Source: Pandoraea anapnoica (lineage in GTDB: Bacteria > Pseudomonadota > Gammaproteobacteria > Burkholderiales > Burkholderiaceae). From it: DNA of 64,000 nt. Location of the stretch: assembly GCF_902459765.1 (NCBI RefSeq), contig NZ_CABPSP010000003.1:248001-312000 (forward strand), in the 5' to 3' direction. Shown in pieces: positions 27,041-36,002 of this stretch. The notes under the pieces were generated by a model. The model ran no database searches. It was not told the origin of the DNA and worked only from the letters and a program-made list of their open reading frames with translations. The number at the start of each line of letters is the position of its first letter. The first letter of the stretch is position 1. Made by a program: the position numbers and the translations under genes.

Positions 27041-27066
27041 CGCCTGTCAGCGGACCACCGTCGCTA

Positions 27067-27729
27067 TCAACGCTCGCGTTTCACGCCGACCGTCACCTGT
27101 TGCAGACGACTGACGTCCGGAGACCGCAGCCATTCCGGATGCGCGAGGCAGTGACGGAACATCGCCGTGGCGTCGTCCCCCCAATACAACTCCCCGTCAT
27201 AAGCAAACGTCGGCACGCCGAACACCCCGGCGGCAATTGCCCCTTCGGTGTTCTCGCGAAGCGCCGCTTTGACCTCAGGCGATTCCGCACGCGCTGCCGC
27301 GTCGTCGGGGTGCAGGCCGAGGCGCTCGCTCAGATCGGCCCAGCCCTGCGGGTCGGTCACGTCGCGCCCCTCCGCCCAGATGAAGCGGAAGATCGTGCGC
27401 ACGATATCGTGCGTCGCGCCTAAGGCGACCGCCAGGCGCAGCACGCGAATCGGATGGAACGGGTGCACAGGCGGCATCCGGTACGCAATGCCGTCCTGTT
27501 CGGCGCGGAACTGCGCCATGCGATAGGTAAAGATGCGCTTGTACGGGGTCTCTGCCGGTCCCTGCGTCTGCAAGTGCACGAGGATAGCGCCCAGCACGAT
27601 GGGTTTGAGTTCGATGTCTAGAGTGGGCGGCAGCGTATCGAAGCGCTCGAATTGCAGGTATGCAAACGGGGAGGCGAAGTCGAAATACCACTGGGCGTGA
27701 CGGGCGGGAGTGTCGTCAGTTTGCGACAT
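27067..27729 (-). CDS. DsbA-fold 2-hydroxychromene-2-carboxylate isomerase family protein
   Basis: 220 aa with AGGAGA upstream of the ATG. The kappa-class GST/DsbA fold is recognisable: WYFDFASPFAYLQFERF at the start, KPIVLGAILVHL, and GVFGVPTFAYDGELYWGDD with the cis-proline near the end. NahD-like members isomerise hydroxychromene carboxylates using glutathione in naphthalene breakdown; many paralogues have other, unknown glutathione-linked roles. No other aromatic-degradation gene lies beside it, so the exact substrate is open. The catalytic SPF/SPY serine position is retained. Confidence 0.85.
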   Translation of the reverse strand: MSQTDDTPARHAQWYFDFASPFAYLQFERFDTLPPTLDIELKPIVLGAILVHLQTQGPAETPYKRIFTYRMAQFRAEQDGIAYRMPPVHPFHPIRVLRLAVALGATHDIVRTIFRFIWAEGRDVTDPQGWADLSERLGLHPDDAAARAESPEVKAALRENTEGAIAAGVFGVPTFAYDGELYWGDDATAMFRHCLAHPEWLRSPDVSRLQQVTVGVKRER

Positions 27730-27952
27730 GGGGCGCGGTCTCCTGTATAAAAATTTTTCTCGGCGCGTGCGACTTGACGCTCAGGACAGTGTACCGGGAC
27801 CGCGCGAACGCCGCCAAAACCCTCATGGAATCAGCGGCTTATCATTGCCTCGAAGATTTATCGGAATTTTGGATGTTTTGTATTTGATATAACGATTTTT
27901 ATTATTGAAGTGGAGTTTTTAGACTGGCACTCATTCGCAAGGAGTGCCCGAC

Positions 27953-29005
27953 ATGACAACAAAAACCCACGCTGCAACGCCCGCTTCGGCCAGCCGTCCC
28001 GACACGCTGGTGCCGGATCAGCACAACCCCTGGGCGGGCCTCATTCTCTCGACCGCGATTGCTTTCGTGGCGCTGTTGCTGGGGCGTCAGATGCCGCTCG
28101 TCGGCGGTCCGGTGTTCGGCATTCTGCTTGGCATTCTCGTGCGTAATATCTTCGCCCCGGGCGCACGTTACGAGTCCGGCATCAAGTTCGCATCGAAGTA
28201 CGTGCTTCAGTGGTCGATCATCGCGCTGGGTTTCGGTCTGAGCCTGTCGCAGGTGGCGCACACTGGACTCGAATCGCTCGCTGTCACGGCGGTCACGATT
28301 ACCGCCGCCGGTCTGTCGGCCTGGGGGCTGGGTCGACTCCTGGGCGTGCCCGACAAGCTCAAGCTGCTCATCGGCGTGGGCACGGCCATTTGCGGCGGTT
28401 CGGCGATTGCCGCCGTCACGCCCATCGTGAAGCCGGACGATCACGAAACGGCGTTCGCCATCTCGACCATCTTCCTGTTCAATATCGCCGCCGTGCTGCT
28501 GTTCCCGGTGCTCGGTCACGCGCTGCACCTCTCGGACCTGGGCTTCGGAATGTGGGCTGGCACGGCGATCAACGACACGTCGTCGGTGGTGGCGGCCGGT
28601 TACAGCTACAGCAAGGCGGCCGGCGACTACGCCACGATCGTCAAGCTGACCCGTGCCACGCTGATCATCCCGATCTGTCTGACGCTGGCCGCCATCGTGG
28701 CTTACCGCGCCAAGCGTGCCGGTGCAGGCAACTTCAGCCTCGCCCGCATTTTCCCGTGGTTCATCCTCGGCTTCCTGATCGCTTCGGGCATCCGTACGGC
28801 AGGCCTCGTGCCCCCGGCGCTGCAACCGTGGATTCACGATGCTGCCGAATTCCTGATCATCGTGGCGCTCACCGCCATCGGCCTGTCGTCGAACCTGCGT
28901 CGCATGGCATCGACCGGTGTGCGTCCGATCCTGCTCGGACTGGGTGTCTGGGCGGCGGTGTCGGTCAGCAGCCTCGTGGTGCAACTGACGATGGGGCAGC
29001 TCTGA
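27953..29005 (+). CDS. YeiH/UPF0324-family putative sulfate exporter
   Basis: 350 aa from the ATG at 27953, with AAGGAG nine nt upstream (an in-frame GTG three codons earlier lies inside that site). About ten membrane segments. Family motifs: PLVGGPVFGILLGILVRN, GTAICGGSAIAAVTPIVK, MWAGTAINDTSSVVAAGYSYS, FPWFILGFLIASG. Members are thought to export sulfite or related anions, and are often induced by sulfonate or cysteine catabolism; evidence for transport direction is limited. A LysR partner, common in this family, is not adjacent. Its upstream region is strikingly AT-rich. Confidence 0.88.
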   Translation: MTTKTHAATPASASRPDTLVPDQHNPWAGLILSTAIAFVALLLGRQMPLVGGPVFGILLGILVRNIFAPGARYESGIKFASKYVLQWSIIALGFGLSLSQVAHTGLESLAVTAVTITAAGLSAWGLGRLLGVPDKLKLLIGVGTAICGGSAIAAVTPIVKPDDHETAFAISTIFLFNIAAVLLFPVLGHALHLSDLGFGMWAGTAINDTSSVVAAGYSYSKAAGDYATIVKLTRATLIIPICLTLAAIVAYRAKRAGAGNFSLARIFPWFILGFLIASGIRTAGLVPPALQPWIHDAAEFLIIVALTAIGLSSNLRRMASTGVRPILLGLGVWAAVSVSSLVVQLTMGQL

Positions 29006-29040
29006 GGTGGTGGGAACGATGAAGCCTCGACCTTAGGGCA

Positions 29041-29065
29041 GACCCGGCGGGCAAGCCGGGTTTTG
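29041..29065 (+). terminator. Rho-independent terminator after the yeiH-like gene
   Basis: A stem ACCCGG/CCGGGT (extended by G-C pairs) with loop CGGGCAAG, then TTTTG. It lies 36 bp after the stop codon. Confidence 0.75.
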
Positions 29066-29136
29066 TGGCCTAGAATGCAATCACGGACGGCCGCCGGTCG
29101 TCCGTAATGCATTTTCGGCGTTTCCGGGAGGCCGTT

Positions 29137-29307
29137 ATGTCGAGCTCATTCGGCGAGATCTGGTACACCATCGGCGCACTCGTTGTGATCGCTGTACTCG
29201 CGGGCATGGTGTGGGAGATGGGGGTCTGGTGGACACGTCACCCGGATAGTCCTGCGGTGAAGCGTCTTGAGCACGCGTGGGCACGCATCCGTCACCCACG
29301 GCACTGA
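29137..29307 (+). CDS. Small single-span membrane protein
   Basis: 56 aa from the ATG at 29137 with GGGAGG upstream. It has one transmembrane helix (WYTIGALVVIAVLAGMVWEMGVWW) followed by a short basic cytoplasmic tail (VKRLEHAWARIRHPRH). I do not recognise a family. The ribosome site and codon use support real translation. It is convergent with the glycosyltransferase gene. Confidence 0.55.
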   Translation: MSSSFGEIWYTIGALVVIAVLAGMVWEMGVWWTRHPDSPAVKRLEHAWARIRHPRH

Positions 29308-29345
29308 TTCACGGTTTCAACGGTACTGGCGCGAGGCCGGACGTC

Positions 29346-30248
29346 TCAGTCCAGCTTCAGATGGCGCGGGACGTTGGCGTCCCAGCGCGCGAGGTCTTCG
29401 AGCGGGTAGGGCTTGCTGCCGTGCAGCGCACGTTTGATGCGGCTCTTACCGCTGGGCATCGGCACGTTAGGTAGTGCCGAGCCTGCGGGTGTGCCCGCGA
29501 GATCGAGATAGTCGCGCTTGAACTCGGCCTGCGTCATCCCCCACTTCATCAGGAATTCGCGACTGCCGCGATTCTTCACTACGCGTCCGGTCGAGCGGCA
29601 GCCGAAGTGATAGACGACGCTCTTGCCGACGATACGGAACGTCCGGCAGCCGACCAGCCAGAGCTTCATCAGGAAGTCATCGTCGCTGCTCATGCCGGGG
29701 CCGAACTCGATGCTGTAGCCACCGACCAGGTGCCATAGCGCGCGGCTCACGAGCGTGGGCTGCGTCGGCACGCCGTTCACGTCGTCGCGTCCCAGCGACG
29801 CGGCGAACGCGAGCATTGCGGCTTCGTCGAACGTCTCCGGCGTCGTGCCGAAATCCTTCGAAACGACTTGCTTGCTGACTCCGGCGTTGGGCTCGACCAT
29901 GACCGACGAGAGGTAATAGATCGGTGTACCGAGTGCCTGGAGCGCGCGGGCGGCATCGATGAGCGCGGTGTCCCAGCCGGGCGTGACGAACATGTCGTCG
30001 TTCAGGAACAGCAACTGATCGTGCGACGCGAGCGGTGCGAGCTGATTGAGCGCGAGGCAAACGCCCACGTTGCCGCTGCTGTGTGTGTGACGCAAGCCCT
30101 GCTCACGCACCCATTCGAGCGTACCGTCGCTGCCGTCGTTGACGTGCACGAGAATCTCGTGCGCCTCGCCGGAGTGTCGGCGAACGCTATCGATACACAG
30201 CTTGAGGAACGGCAGGTTGTTCCAGGTGGGGATCAGAATGCTTAACAT
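29346..30248 (-). CDS. Family 2 glycosyltransferase
   Basis: 300 aa. GT-A fold: MLSILIPTWNNLPFLKLCIDSV opens the Rossmann-like domain, and LLFLNDDMFVTPGWD carries the DxD-equivalent (NDD) that binds the metal-nucleotide sugar; GMSSDDDFLMKLWLVG and a basic C-terminus follow. It should transfer a sugar from a nucleotide donor to a glycan or lipid acceptor at the cytoplasmic face of the inner membrane. It lies 12 bp downstream of the O-antigen-ligase-like gene, same strand, so it probably modifies LPS core or O-antigen. Donor and acceptor are unknown. Confidence 0.9.
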   Translation of the reverse strand: MLSILIPTWNNLPFLKLCIDSVRRHSGEAHEILVHVNDGSDGTLEWVREQGLRHTHSSGNVGVCLALNQLAPLASHDQLLFLNDDMFVTPGWDTALIDAARALQALGTPIYYLSSVMVEPNAGVSKQVVSKDFGTTPETFDEAAMLAFAASLGRDDVNGVPTQPTLVSRALWHLVGGYSIEFGPGMSSDDDFLMKLWLVGCRTFRIVGKSVVYHFGCRSTGRVVKNRGSREFLMKWGMTQAEFKRDYLDLAGTPAGSALPNVPMPSGKSRIKRALHGSKPYPLEDLARWDANVPRHLKLD

Positions 30249-30260
30249 GAGGGCACGGCG

Positions 30261-31562
30261 CTATCGCTTGTCAACGAGCGGTCTGTCGTCTGAGGAGCCG
30301 ACAGGATAGGCGAACGCGGCAAACAGGGCCAGCATCGTCGCATAGAAGGCGACCGTCACTTTCAGATTGAAGGTCTCCACGGTCAGTCCGAAGACAGCAA
30401 AGGCGACCGCAGTCATCAATCCCATCAACGCCGCGCGATTCTTGACGCGGTCGTGTTCCAATTGCGCCGAGCGAACGAAGAAGATGGCCGGACCCACGTA
30501 GACGCCGAGAATGCACAGCAGGCCGAGCAATCCGTAATCGACGAAGTAGGCGAGGATTTGGTTGTGTACTTCGCCCTTACCAAGGTCCGCGGCCAGCGGG
30601 GTCAACTCGCCGGATGCCGCCATGGCGGGCATCGCATCGCGATACCCATGCGCGCCGAGGCCGAGCAACGGGTGCTCACCGATGAGTTTCCCGGCGACTT
30701 TCCACAGTTCGACTCGGATACCGGTCGAGGTGTTGGGGTTGCCTGCGGAGAGATTGACCAAATCCGACCGGATCATTTCGAAGCGCTCGCGCACGACATG
30801 CGAACTGAACGTGGCTGCCAGTAGTACGGTAACGACAACGCCGATCGCGACGCGCCGTGCGGCGCTCAGCGGCTGATTGCGCCACATCAGCCAGACGACC
30901 AGCAGCACGGGCAGCACGATCCAGCCCCCGCGGGACTGGCTGGCCCACGACGCGTAGCACCCGGCAGCAGCGCCCAGCAGCTTGAACGCAACGGTCCACG
31001 CCTTATCGCGTGACAGCCAGTGAATCGACACAACGGACAGCGCGCCCAGCAGGATGGCGATGTCGCCGAAGTGAATCGGATTCAGGAAGGAGCTTTCGGC
31101 GCGGGCGGCGAGAATGTCTGCGGTCGAATACAAGGCCATGAAGGCCGCAGCGATCGCACCGGCGGCGAACGACAGATCGGTCCACTTCGGCATGACGTCG
31201 ACGATCCGGCGCAGCCCGAGGAATACGAAAGTAGCGAGCAGGAAGCGTAGCGGGGAGTCGAGCGTGTTCGCGACGACCCGGCCGTGCAGAATTTCGACGA
31301 GCAGAATCGCGAAAAACGGCAGCACCAGCGAGATGAGCAACAGACGGACGTGGGGTCTTTCACGTACGAGCGAACAGATTTCACCTCGTTCGCGTCCCGA
31401 AAAAAGCACAATGGCGCCGAGCGCCACCGTCAGGAACATAGCCGTGTTCCCGCCGCGTGGAACGACCAGGGATACGGCGGGAAACAGCAGAATCAGCGTG
31501 CCGAAAATATTGGCAAAAAGGTGCCGACGTGGAATCGGTGCCGGCGCGGCGGACTTGCTCAT
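30261..31562 (-). CDS. O-antigen ligase / polymerase (Wzy_C family) membrane protein
   Basis: 433 aa with about eleven to twelve membrane segments. The large periplasmic loop and Wzy_C signature are visible near residues 270-340: GNPNTSTGIRVELWKVAGK, IGEHPLLGLGAHGYRDAMP, and EVHNQILAYFVDYGLLGL, with the conserved histidine in VHNQ. Such proteins attach O-antigen to lipid A-core (WaaL) or polymerise glycans. Paired with a glycosyltransferase, it is a short surface-glycan operon. The N-terminus is cytoplasmic with no signal peptide. Confidence 0.88.
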   Translation of the reverse strand: MSKSAAPAPIPRRHLFANIFGTLILLFPAVSLVVPRGGNTAMFLTVALGAIVLFSGRERGEICSLVRERPHVRLLLISLVLPFFAILLVEILHGRVVANTLDSPLRFLLATFVFLGLRRIVDVMPKWTDLSFAAGAIAAAFMALYSTADILAARAESSFLNPIHFGDIAILLGALSVVSIHWLSRDKAWTVAFKLLGAAAGCYASWASQSRGGWIVLPVLLVVWLMWRNQPLSAARRVAIGVVVTVLLAATFSSHVVRERFEMIRSDLVNLSAGNPNTSTGIRVELWKVAGKLIGEHPLLGLGAHGYRDAMPAMAASGELTPLAADLGKGEVHNQILAYFVDYGLLGLLCILGVYVGPAIFFVRSAQLEHDRVKNRAALMGLMTAVAFAVFGLTVETFNLKVTVAFYATMLALFAAFAYPVGSSDDRPLVDKR

Positions 31563-31684
31563 TGGTTACCAGGCAGACTGCGGGAATTTACTTTGCACGA
31601 AGTATGCCAGAAATGCCCGCAGCGCCAAGGTTTCCGTCGACGCCACGCAACGTCCAAAACATCGATCTGCCTAAAATTTCAGAA

Positions 31685-32059
31685 TTACAGATTCATCGCG
31701 CCGAGAACACCGCACAAATGCAACGCCACGTGCGTCCAGGCCGCCTCATCGTAGTTGTCGCCATCGCGCGCCAGTTGTTGCGCTTCGTGAAACGTGCGCC
31801 AGATCGCTGCGGCACTCGACGGCGTGCCGCCTGCCAACTGATATTGCCGTTGCAGCGCTTCGGCCAGCCACGGCTGGTCCTGCGCGCAGGCCTCGGCGTA
31901 GGCTTCGACGGCAACCCGGGCGTACGGGTCGCCGGCCGGATCGAGGACGACCGGCTGGCGTGCCCGGGCCGACGAATGGGCCGTTGGGTGCGCCGAAGAC
32001 GGCATGGCAGCCAGGGCGTGCCGCTTGGCGGCGCTGTGACGTGTGTGGTGATGTTTCAT
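31685..32059 (-). CDS. Hypothetical protein
   Basis: 124 aa from the ATG at 32057-32059; the frame continues 15 codons further. It starts with a His-rich basic stretch (MKHHHTRHSAAKRHALAAM), then a Ser/Ala/His-rich linker and a compact C-terminal part (YARVAVEAYAEACAQDQPWLAEALQRQYQ, WRTFHEAQQLARDGDNYDEAAWTHVALHLCGVLGAMNL) that looks helical. I do not recognise it. Only a weak GAGA ribosome site precedes it. It may share a transcript with the small gene at 32115-32327. Confidence 0.5.
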   Translation of the reverse strand: MKHHHTRHSAAKRHALAAMPSSAHPTAHSSARARQPVVLDPAGDPYARVAVEAYAEACAQDQPWLAEALQRQYQLAGGTPSSAAAIWRTFHEAQQLARDGDNYDEAAWTHVALHLCGVLGAMNL

Positions 32060-32114
32060 GGTCTCGTCTCGTTGGCCGCGCCAGGGCCGCTGGCGCGGAA
32101 TCACTTACGTGGAC

Positions 32115-32327
32115 TCAGTCGTTTTCCATATTGCGGATAAACAGCATGGCCGCATGCTTGGCCTGATCGATGCTCGAATACGTCCGGCCGTCCATCGGCC
32201 AGATGTCGACCAGCACCGCATAGCTGCCGGGGTGCTCGGCCTGCATGATGCGAATGTAATGCTGCCGGAACACGCACCGGGCGAGTTCCACTGTCGGATG
32301 CGGTCGGCGGAAATGGGCGCTTGACAT
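32115..32327 (-). CDS. Small hypothetical protein
   Basis: 70 aa, preceded by TGGAGA. It begins MSSAHFRRPHPTVELARCVFRQHY and ends in a helix-like AKHAAMLFIRNMEND. No signal peptide or membrane span. I do not recognise a family; the compact mixed composition and good ribosome site support a real protein. It lies 55 bp upstream of the other hypothetical gene on the same strand. Confidence 0.55.
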   Translation of the reverse strand: MSSAHFRRPHPTVELARCVFRQHYIRIMQAEHPGSYAVLVDIWPMDGRTYSSIDQAKHAAMLFIRNMEND

Positions 32328-32674
32328 GACAGTCTCCAGAGATTTGGCCCTCCGGCCTCGACGGGCCGTTGCATAAGACTCAGCAAATCCCGTGCCAATT
32401 CTCTTGAAACCATTAACTGCTTGATTTGTAAGGAGTGTGGGCGAACGAGGCGCGCGCCGATATCAAAAAACGTTACGGAAACGAAACACGGTAGGAACGC
32501 GCTGCCGTAACAGTTGCCAGCGCGGCACAGGCGGCAGTGGGCCAGGGATGCCGAACGTGATTCGTGTTTCATACGTAGAACACGTTGGACGACGTCTTTT
32601 GTGTTCCCGTTAAAATGGGCATTTCCCCAAGACTTCTGCGTAGGCGAGCCATCACGTCTACGTTCCTTTCCCGC
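32328..32674. promoter_or_regulatory. 347-bp divergent intergenic region before a LysR gene
   Basis: No gene is evident. GTTACGG at 32472-32478 and CCGTAAC at 32505-32511 form an inverted repeat with centres 33 bp apart, about three helical turns, compatible with two operator half-sites. The region is AT-richer than the average of the window. Confidence 0.4.
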
Positions 32675-33628
32675 ATGAATCTGCGTTTTCTCGAAACCTT
32701 CGTCTGGCTCGCCAAGCTGCGCAATTTCCGGCTGACGGCCGAGCGTCTGCACACGACGCAGGCGGGGGTGTCGAGCCGGATCGCGTCGCTGGAACAGAGT
32801 TTCGGCGTGCGCCTGTTCGACCGGAGCGCGCGCGAGGTCACGCTCACGGCCGCAGGCCAGAAAGCGTTGGCGTATGCCGAGCGCATCGTCATGCTGGGGC
32901 AGGAGATGAAGCGGGAACTGACCGATCCGGACATGCCGCCGGGCGTGCTCAAAATCGGCGTCGTCGAGTCCATCGTGCACAGCTGGTTTCCGGATCTGGC
33001 GGCGCGCATTCACCGCGAATACCCGCAACTCGAAATCGAGGTCACGAGCGAGACGACCATCAATCTGTGCAAGCAACTGGAGGCGGGCACACTCGATCTC
33101 GTATTGCAGACGGATATGCAACACGGTGCTGGCGTGGAAAACCTGCCGCTGGCCGAATTCCCGATGCGCTGGGTCGCGAGCCCCAAGCTCAATCTGGAGG
33201 GCGAAACGCTCGACGTGGCCGATCTGGCCGCGTATCCGTTGGTGAGCTTTTCGCGCAATTCCGGGCCGCACAAGACGCTGGAGCGCATGTTCTCGGTCGC
33301 CGCCGAGCGGCCGGTACGAGTGAACTGCATGACGTCGGTCGCGGCGATCATCCGGCTGGTGGCCGACGGATTCGGGGTGGCGATGCTGCCGCCCGCCATC
33401 ATCCAGCGCGAACTGGGCGAGCACAGCCTGCATCTGCTGCGCGTGAACGCCAATTTTCCCAATCTGCCGTTGGTCGGCTCGTTCCGCACGGGCGCGCTGC
33501 TCGCCGAGAACGTGGCGCGTCTGGCGCAGCGCACGGCCAGCGAGTTCGCCCTGAACATGGGGCCAGATATCGCGATTCCCCCCGCCGCTGCCATGACCGC
33601 CCCGGCATGGGGCGCGACCGACGCCTGA
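32675..33628 (+). CDS. LysR-family transcriptional regulator
   Basis: 317 aa from the ATG at 32675; the frame begins earlier but MNLRFLETFVWLAKLRNFRLTAERLHTTQAGVSSRI is the natural family start. HTH at residues 1-60, effector domain following, with the hinge EMKRELTDPDMPPGVLKIGVVESIVHSWFPDL. It lies upstream of a DUF4286-like gene and an MHS transporter on the same strand, 201 bp away. It may regulate them, but the arrangement is not divergent, so this is a weak inference. Confidence 0.88.
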   Translation: MNLRFLETFVWLAKLRNFRLTAERLHTTQAGVSSRIASLEQSFGVRLFDRSAREVTLTAAGQKALAYAERIVMLGQEMKRELTDPDMPPGVLKIGVVESIVHSWFPDLAARIHREYPQLEIEVTSETTINLCKQLEAGTLDLVLQTDMQHGAGVENLPLAEFPMRWVASPKLNLEGETLDVADLAAYPLVSFSRNSGPHKTLERMFSVAAERPVRVNCMTSVAAIIRLVADGFGVAMLPPAIIQRELGEHSLHLLRVNANFPNLPLVGSFRTGALLAENVARLAQRTASEFALNMGPDIAIPPAAAMTAPAWGATDA

Positions 33629-33829
33629 GCCACCCGGCGCACGAAGGCCCCGCCCGGCAAGGATTTGGGGCCGGTCATAAGAATTTGCTGTTGCCGCGAA
33701 TTTGATTTCTTGTTGGACGCTCCCTCCATCGTTTTGCACACTCAAATGGACGGTCGGCCTCATGCGTGCTGACGCTGCTTAGCGGCGCACACCGGCCGGC
33801 CCCCGATTGTCGACACCGATGGATGCCTC

Positions 33830-34483
33830 ATGACTGTGACTGCCCCGCGCGCCCAACTCTGTATCTGGACGAATATCGATCCGGCCTTCGAAACCGATTT
33901 CAACCGCTGGTACGACCGCGAACACATGCAGGAGCGCGTCGCGATTCCGGGCTTCCAGTTCGCCCGGCGCTTCAAGGCGCTGCATGACAGCGCACGTCCG
34001 TACCTCGCGCTGTACTGCACGCAGGACGCCGGTGTGTTCACCAGCGAGCCGTATGCGCAGGCCTTCAATCATCAGACGGAATGGTCGCTGCGCAACTTCG
34101 CGCGCATGCAGGGCACGCAACGCCGCGTCGGTACGCTCGATGTAGAAGCCGGTGAAGGTCAGGGCGGCATGCTCGCTGCTTTCGTGTTGACGGAAGCGGC
34201 CGTGGCGCAGGCGCGGCCGCGCCTCGACGCCCAACTCACCGAAATCGCGCAGGGCGATGGCATCGTGCGCGCCACGCTCCAGGTCACCGTGCCCACGCTT
34301 TCCGTCTCGCTCACGGCGAAGGACGCCGCACTGCCGCCGGCCGACGCCGTCGTGCTCATCGAAGGCACCGATCCGGACGCCGTACGTATCGCCGCCGAAA
34401 CGCTGGCGGCGAGTTACGGCCTGCCCGCAAGCGAAGTGACCCGCTTCGCCATGCTGTGGCGTCTCGGTGCCAACGACGACTGA
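33830..34483 (+). CDS. DUF4286/EthD-like ferredoxin-fold protein
   Basis: 217 aa. The opening QLCIWTNIDPAFETDFNRWYDREHMQERVAIPGFQFARRFKAL has the FNxWYDxEHxxERxxxPGF pattern of small dimeric alpha/beta-barrel proteins (DUF4286/EthD-like), and YLALYCTQDAGVFTSEPY follows. The second half (about 115-215) is a second, weaker repeat of the fold. Such proteins accompany aromatic or ether degradation genes, where they bind or process small substrates; no activity can be assigned. It precedes an MHS symporter by 89 bp, probably in one transcript. Confidence 0.7.
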   Translation: MTVTAPRAQLCIWTNIDPAFETDFNRWYDREHMQERVAIPGFQFARRFKALHDSARPYLALYCTQDAGVFTSEPYAQAFNHQTEWSLRNFARMQGTQRRVGTLDVEAGEGQGGMLAAFVLTEAAVAQARPRLDAQLTEIAQGDGIVRATLQVTVPTLSVSLTAKDAALPPADAVVLIEGTDPDAVRIAAETLAASYGLPASEVTRFAMLWRLGANDD

Positions 34484-34572
34484 CGTCGCGCCCCTCGCGC
34501 CCTTCGTTTGCTTTGCTCCCCTCTCACGGGGTCGGTCTACCCGGCTGACCCCGCGCACCCCCGGAGACATCC

Positions 34573-35919
34573 ATGACAACGTATTCGAACACCCGGAACG
34601 CACGGGACACCGGCACCGGATCAGATGCCGCTGCCGCGCCCGCCAAACAAGGCGCGAACAAGGGCCGGCTGGCCACGGCCAGCATGGTCGGCACCACGCT
34701 TGAGTGGTACGACTTCACGGTCTACAACACGCTTGCCGCACTTGTCTTCAACCATCTGTTCTTCCCTTCGATGGACCCGCTCGCGGGCACCATCCTCGCG
34801 TTGTCGACGTACGCCGTCGGCTACGTCTCCCGCCCGTTGGGTGGCTTCGTGTTCGGCAACCTCGGCGACAAGATCGGACGACGTGCGGTCCTAGTGCTCA
34901 CGCTCGTCGTCATGGGCCTGACCACGGGCCTGATGGGCCTGCTGCCGACCTATGCCTCGATCGGCATCTGGAGCCCGGTGCTGCTCGTCGCGTTGCGTTT
35001 CGTGCAGGGTGTGGCGCTGGGTGGCGAATGGGCCGGCGCGGTGCTTCTCTCGGTCGAACACGGCGATCAGCGCAAGCGTGGGTTGAATGCATCGTGGACG
35101 CAGGTCGGGCCGTCGTTCGGCACGTTGCTCGCGACCGGTCTGATTGCGCTCATCACGCTGTCGATATCGCCGGACGAGTTTCTCGCCTGGGGCTGGCGCG
35201 TGCCGTTCCTCCTGAGCCTCGTGCTGGTGGCGTTCGGTCTGTGGGTGCGTCGTGGCGTGGAGGAAACGCCGATGTTCGAAGAGATGCAGCATTCGGACCG
35301 TCAGGCGGAAATGCCGATTGCGGACGTCTTCCGCAAGCACTGGCGCAACCTGCTGGTCGCTGGCGGCTCGCGTATCGGCTCGGACGTGCTCTACGCGCTG
35401 ATGGTCGTCTTCACGCTGACGTATGTGACCGGCACGCTGCACCTGTCGCGTCCGCTGGCGCTCACGGCGGTGCTCGTCGGCACCGCGTTCAATGCGCTGA
35501 CGGTGCCGCTGTTCGGTGCGCTTTCCGACAAGCTGGGCCGCCGTCCCGTGTATGGCTTCGGCGTGCTGTGTGCGGTGATCTGGGCCTATGGTTTCTTCGT
35601 GTTGCTCGACACGTCGAGCCCGGCGCTGATCGTGCTGTCCGTGGTCATCGGTCTCGTGATCCACGCGATCATGTACGGGCCGCAGGCGGCGTTCGTCACA
35701 GAGCAGTTCCCGACGCGCGTGCGCTATGCCGGTTCGTCGCTGGCTTACACGCTGGCGGGCATTCTCGGCGGTGGTTTCGCTCCGCTGATCATCGTGAGTC
35801 TGTACAAGGAGTACGGCACGACGCTGTCGGTGTCTCTGTACGTGACGGTGGCGCTCGCGATCACGGCCATCGCGTTGTTCGCGGCGAAGGAGACGGCCCA
35901 CAAGCCGCTTCGCGACTGA
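34573..35919 (+). CDS. MHS-family (MFS) metabolite:proton symporter
   Basis: 448 aa, GGAGA ribosome site. Twelve membrane segments. Metabolite:H+ symporter signatures: VGTTLEWYDFTVYNTLAALVF in TM1, GGFVFGNLGDKIGRRAVLV loop, FVQGVALGGEWAGAVLLSVEH in TM4, WGWRVPFLLSL. This family imports organic acids such as alpha-ketoglutarate, citrate, shikimate or aromatic acids. The cytoplasmic N-terminus is about 35 residues and Ala/Thr-rich. It follows the DUF4286-like gene, so both likely handle the same compound. Confidence 0.92.
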   Translation: MTTYSNTRNARDTGTGSDAAAAPAKQGANKGRLATASMVGTTLEWYDFTVYNTLAALVFNHLFFPSMDPLAGTILALSTYAVGYVSRPLGGFVFGNLGDKIGRRAVLVLTLVVMGLTTGLMGLLPTYASIGIWSPVLLVALRFVQGVALGGEWAGAVLLSVEHGDQRKRGLNASWTQVGPSFGTLLATGLIALITLSISPDEFLAWGWRVPFLLSLVLVAFGLWVRRGVEETPMFEEMQHSDRQAEMPIADVFRKHWRNLLVAGGSRIGSDVLYALMVVFTLTYVTGTLHLSRPLALTAVLVGTAFNALTVPLFGALSDKLGRRPVYGFGVLCAVIWAYGFFVLLDTSSPALIVLSVVIGLVIHAIMYGPQAAFVTEQFPTRVRYAGSSLAYTLAGILGGGFAPLIIVSLYKEYGTTLSVSLYVTVALAITAIALFAAKETAHKPLRD

Positions 35920-36002
35920 CGTACACCGACGTCAGATAATCGGCGACACGCTCTCGGGCGTGCCGTCGTCGTTTGGGGCGTCGTTATCGGCAGCGCACTG
36001 TC

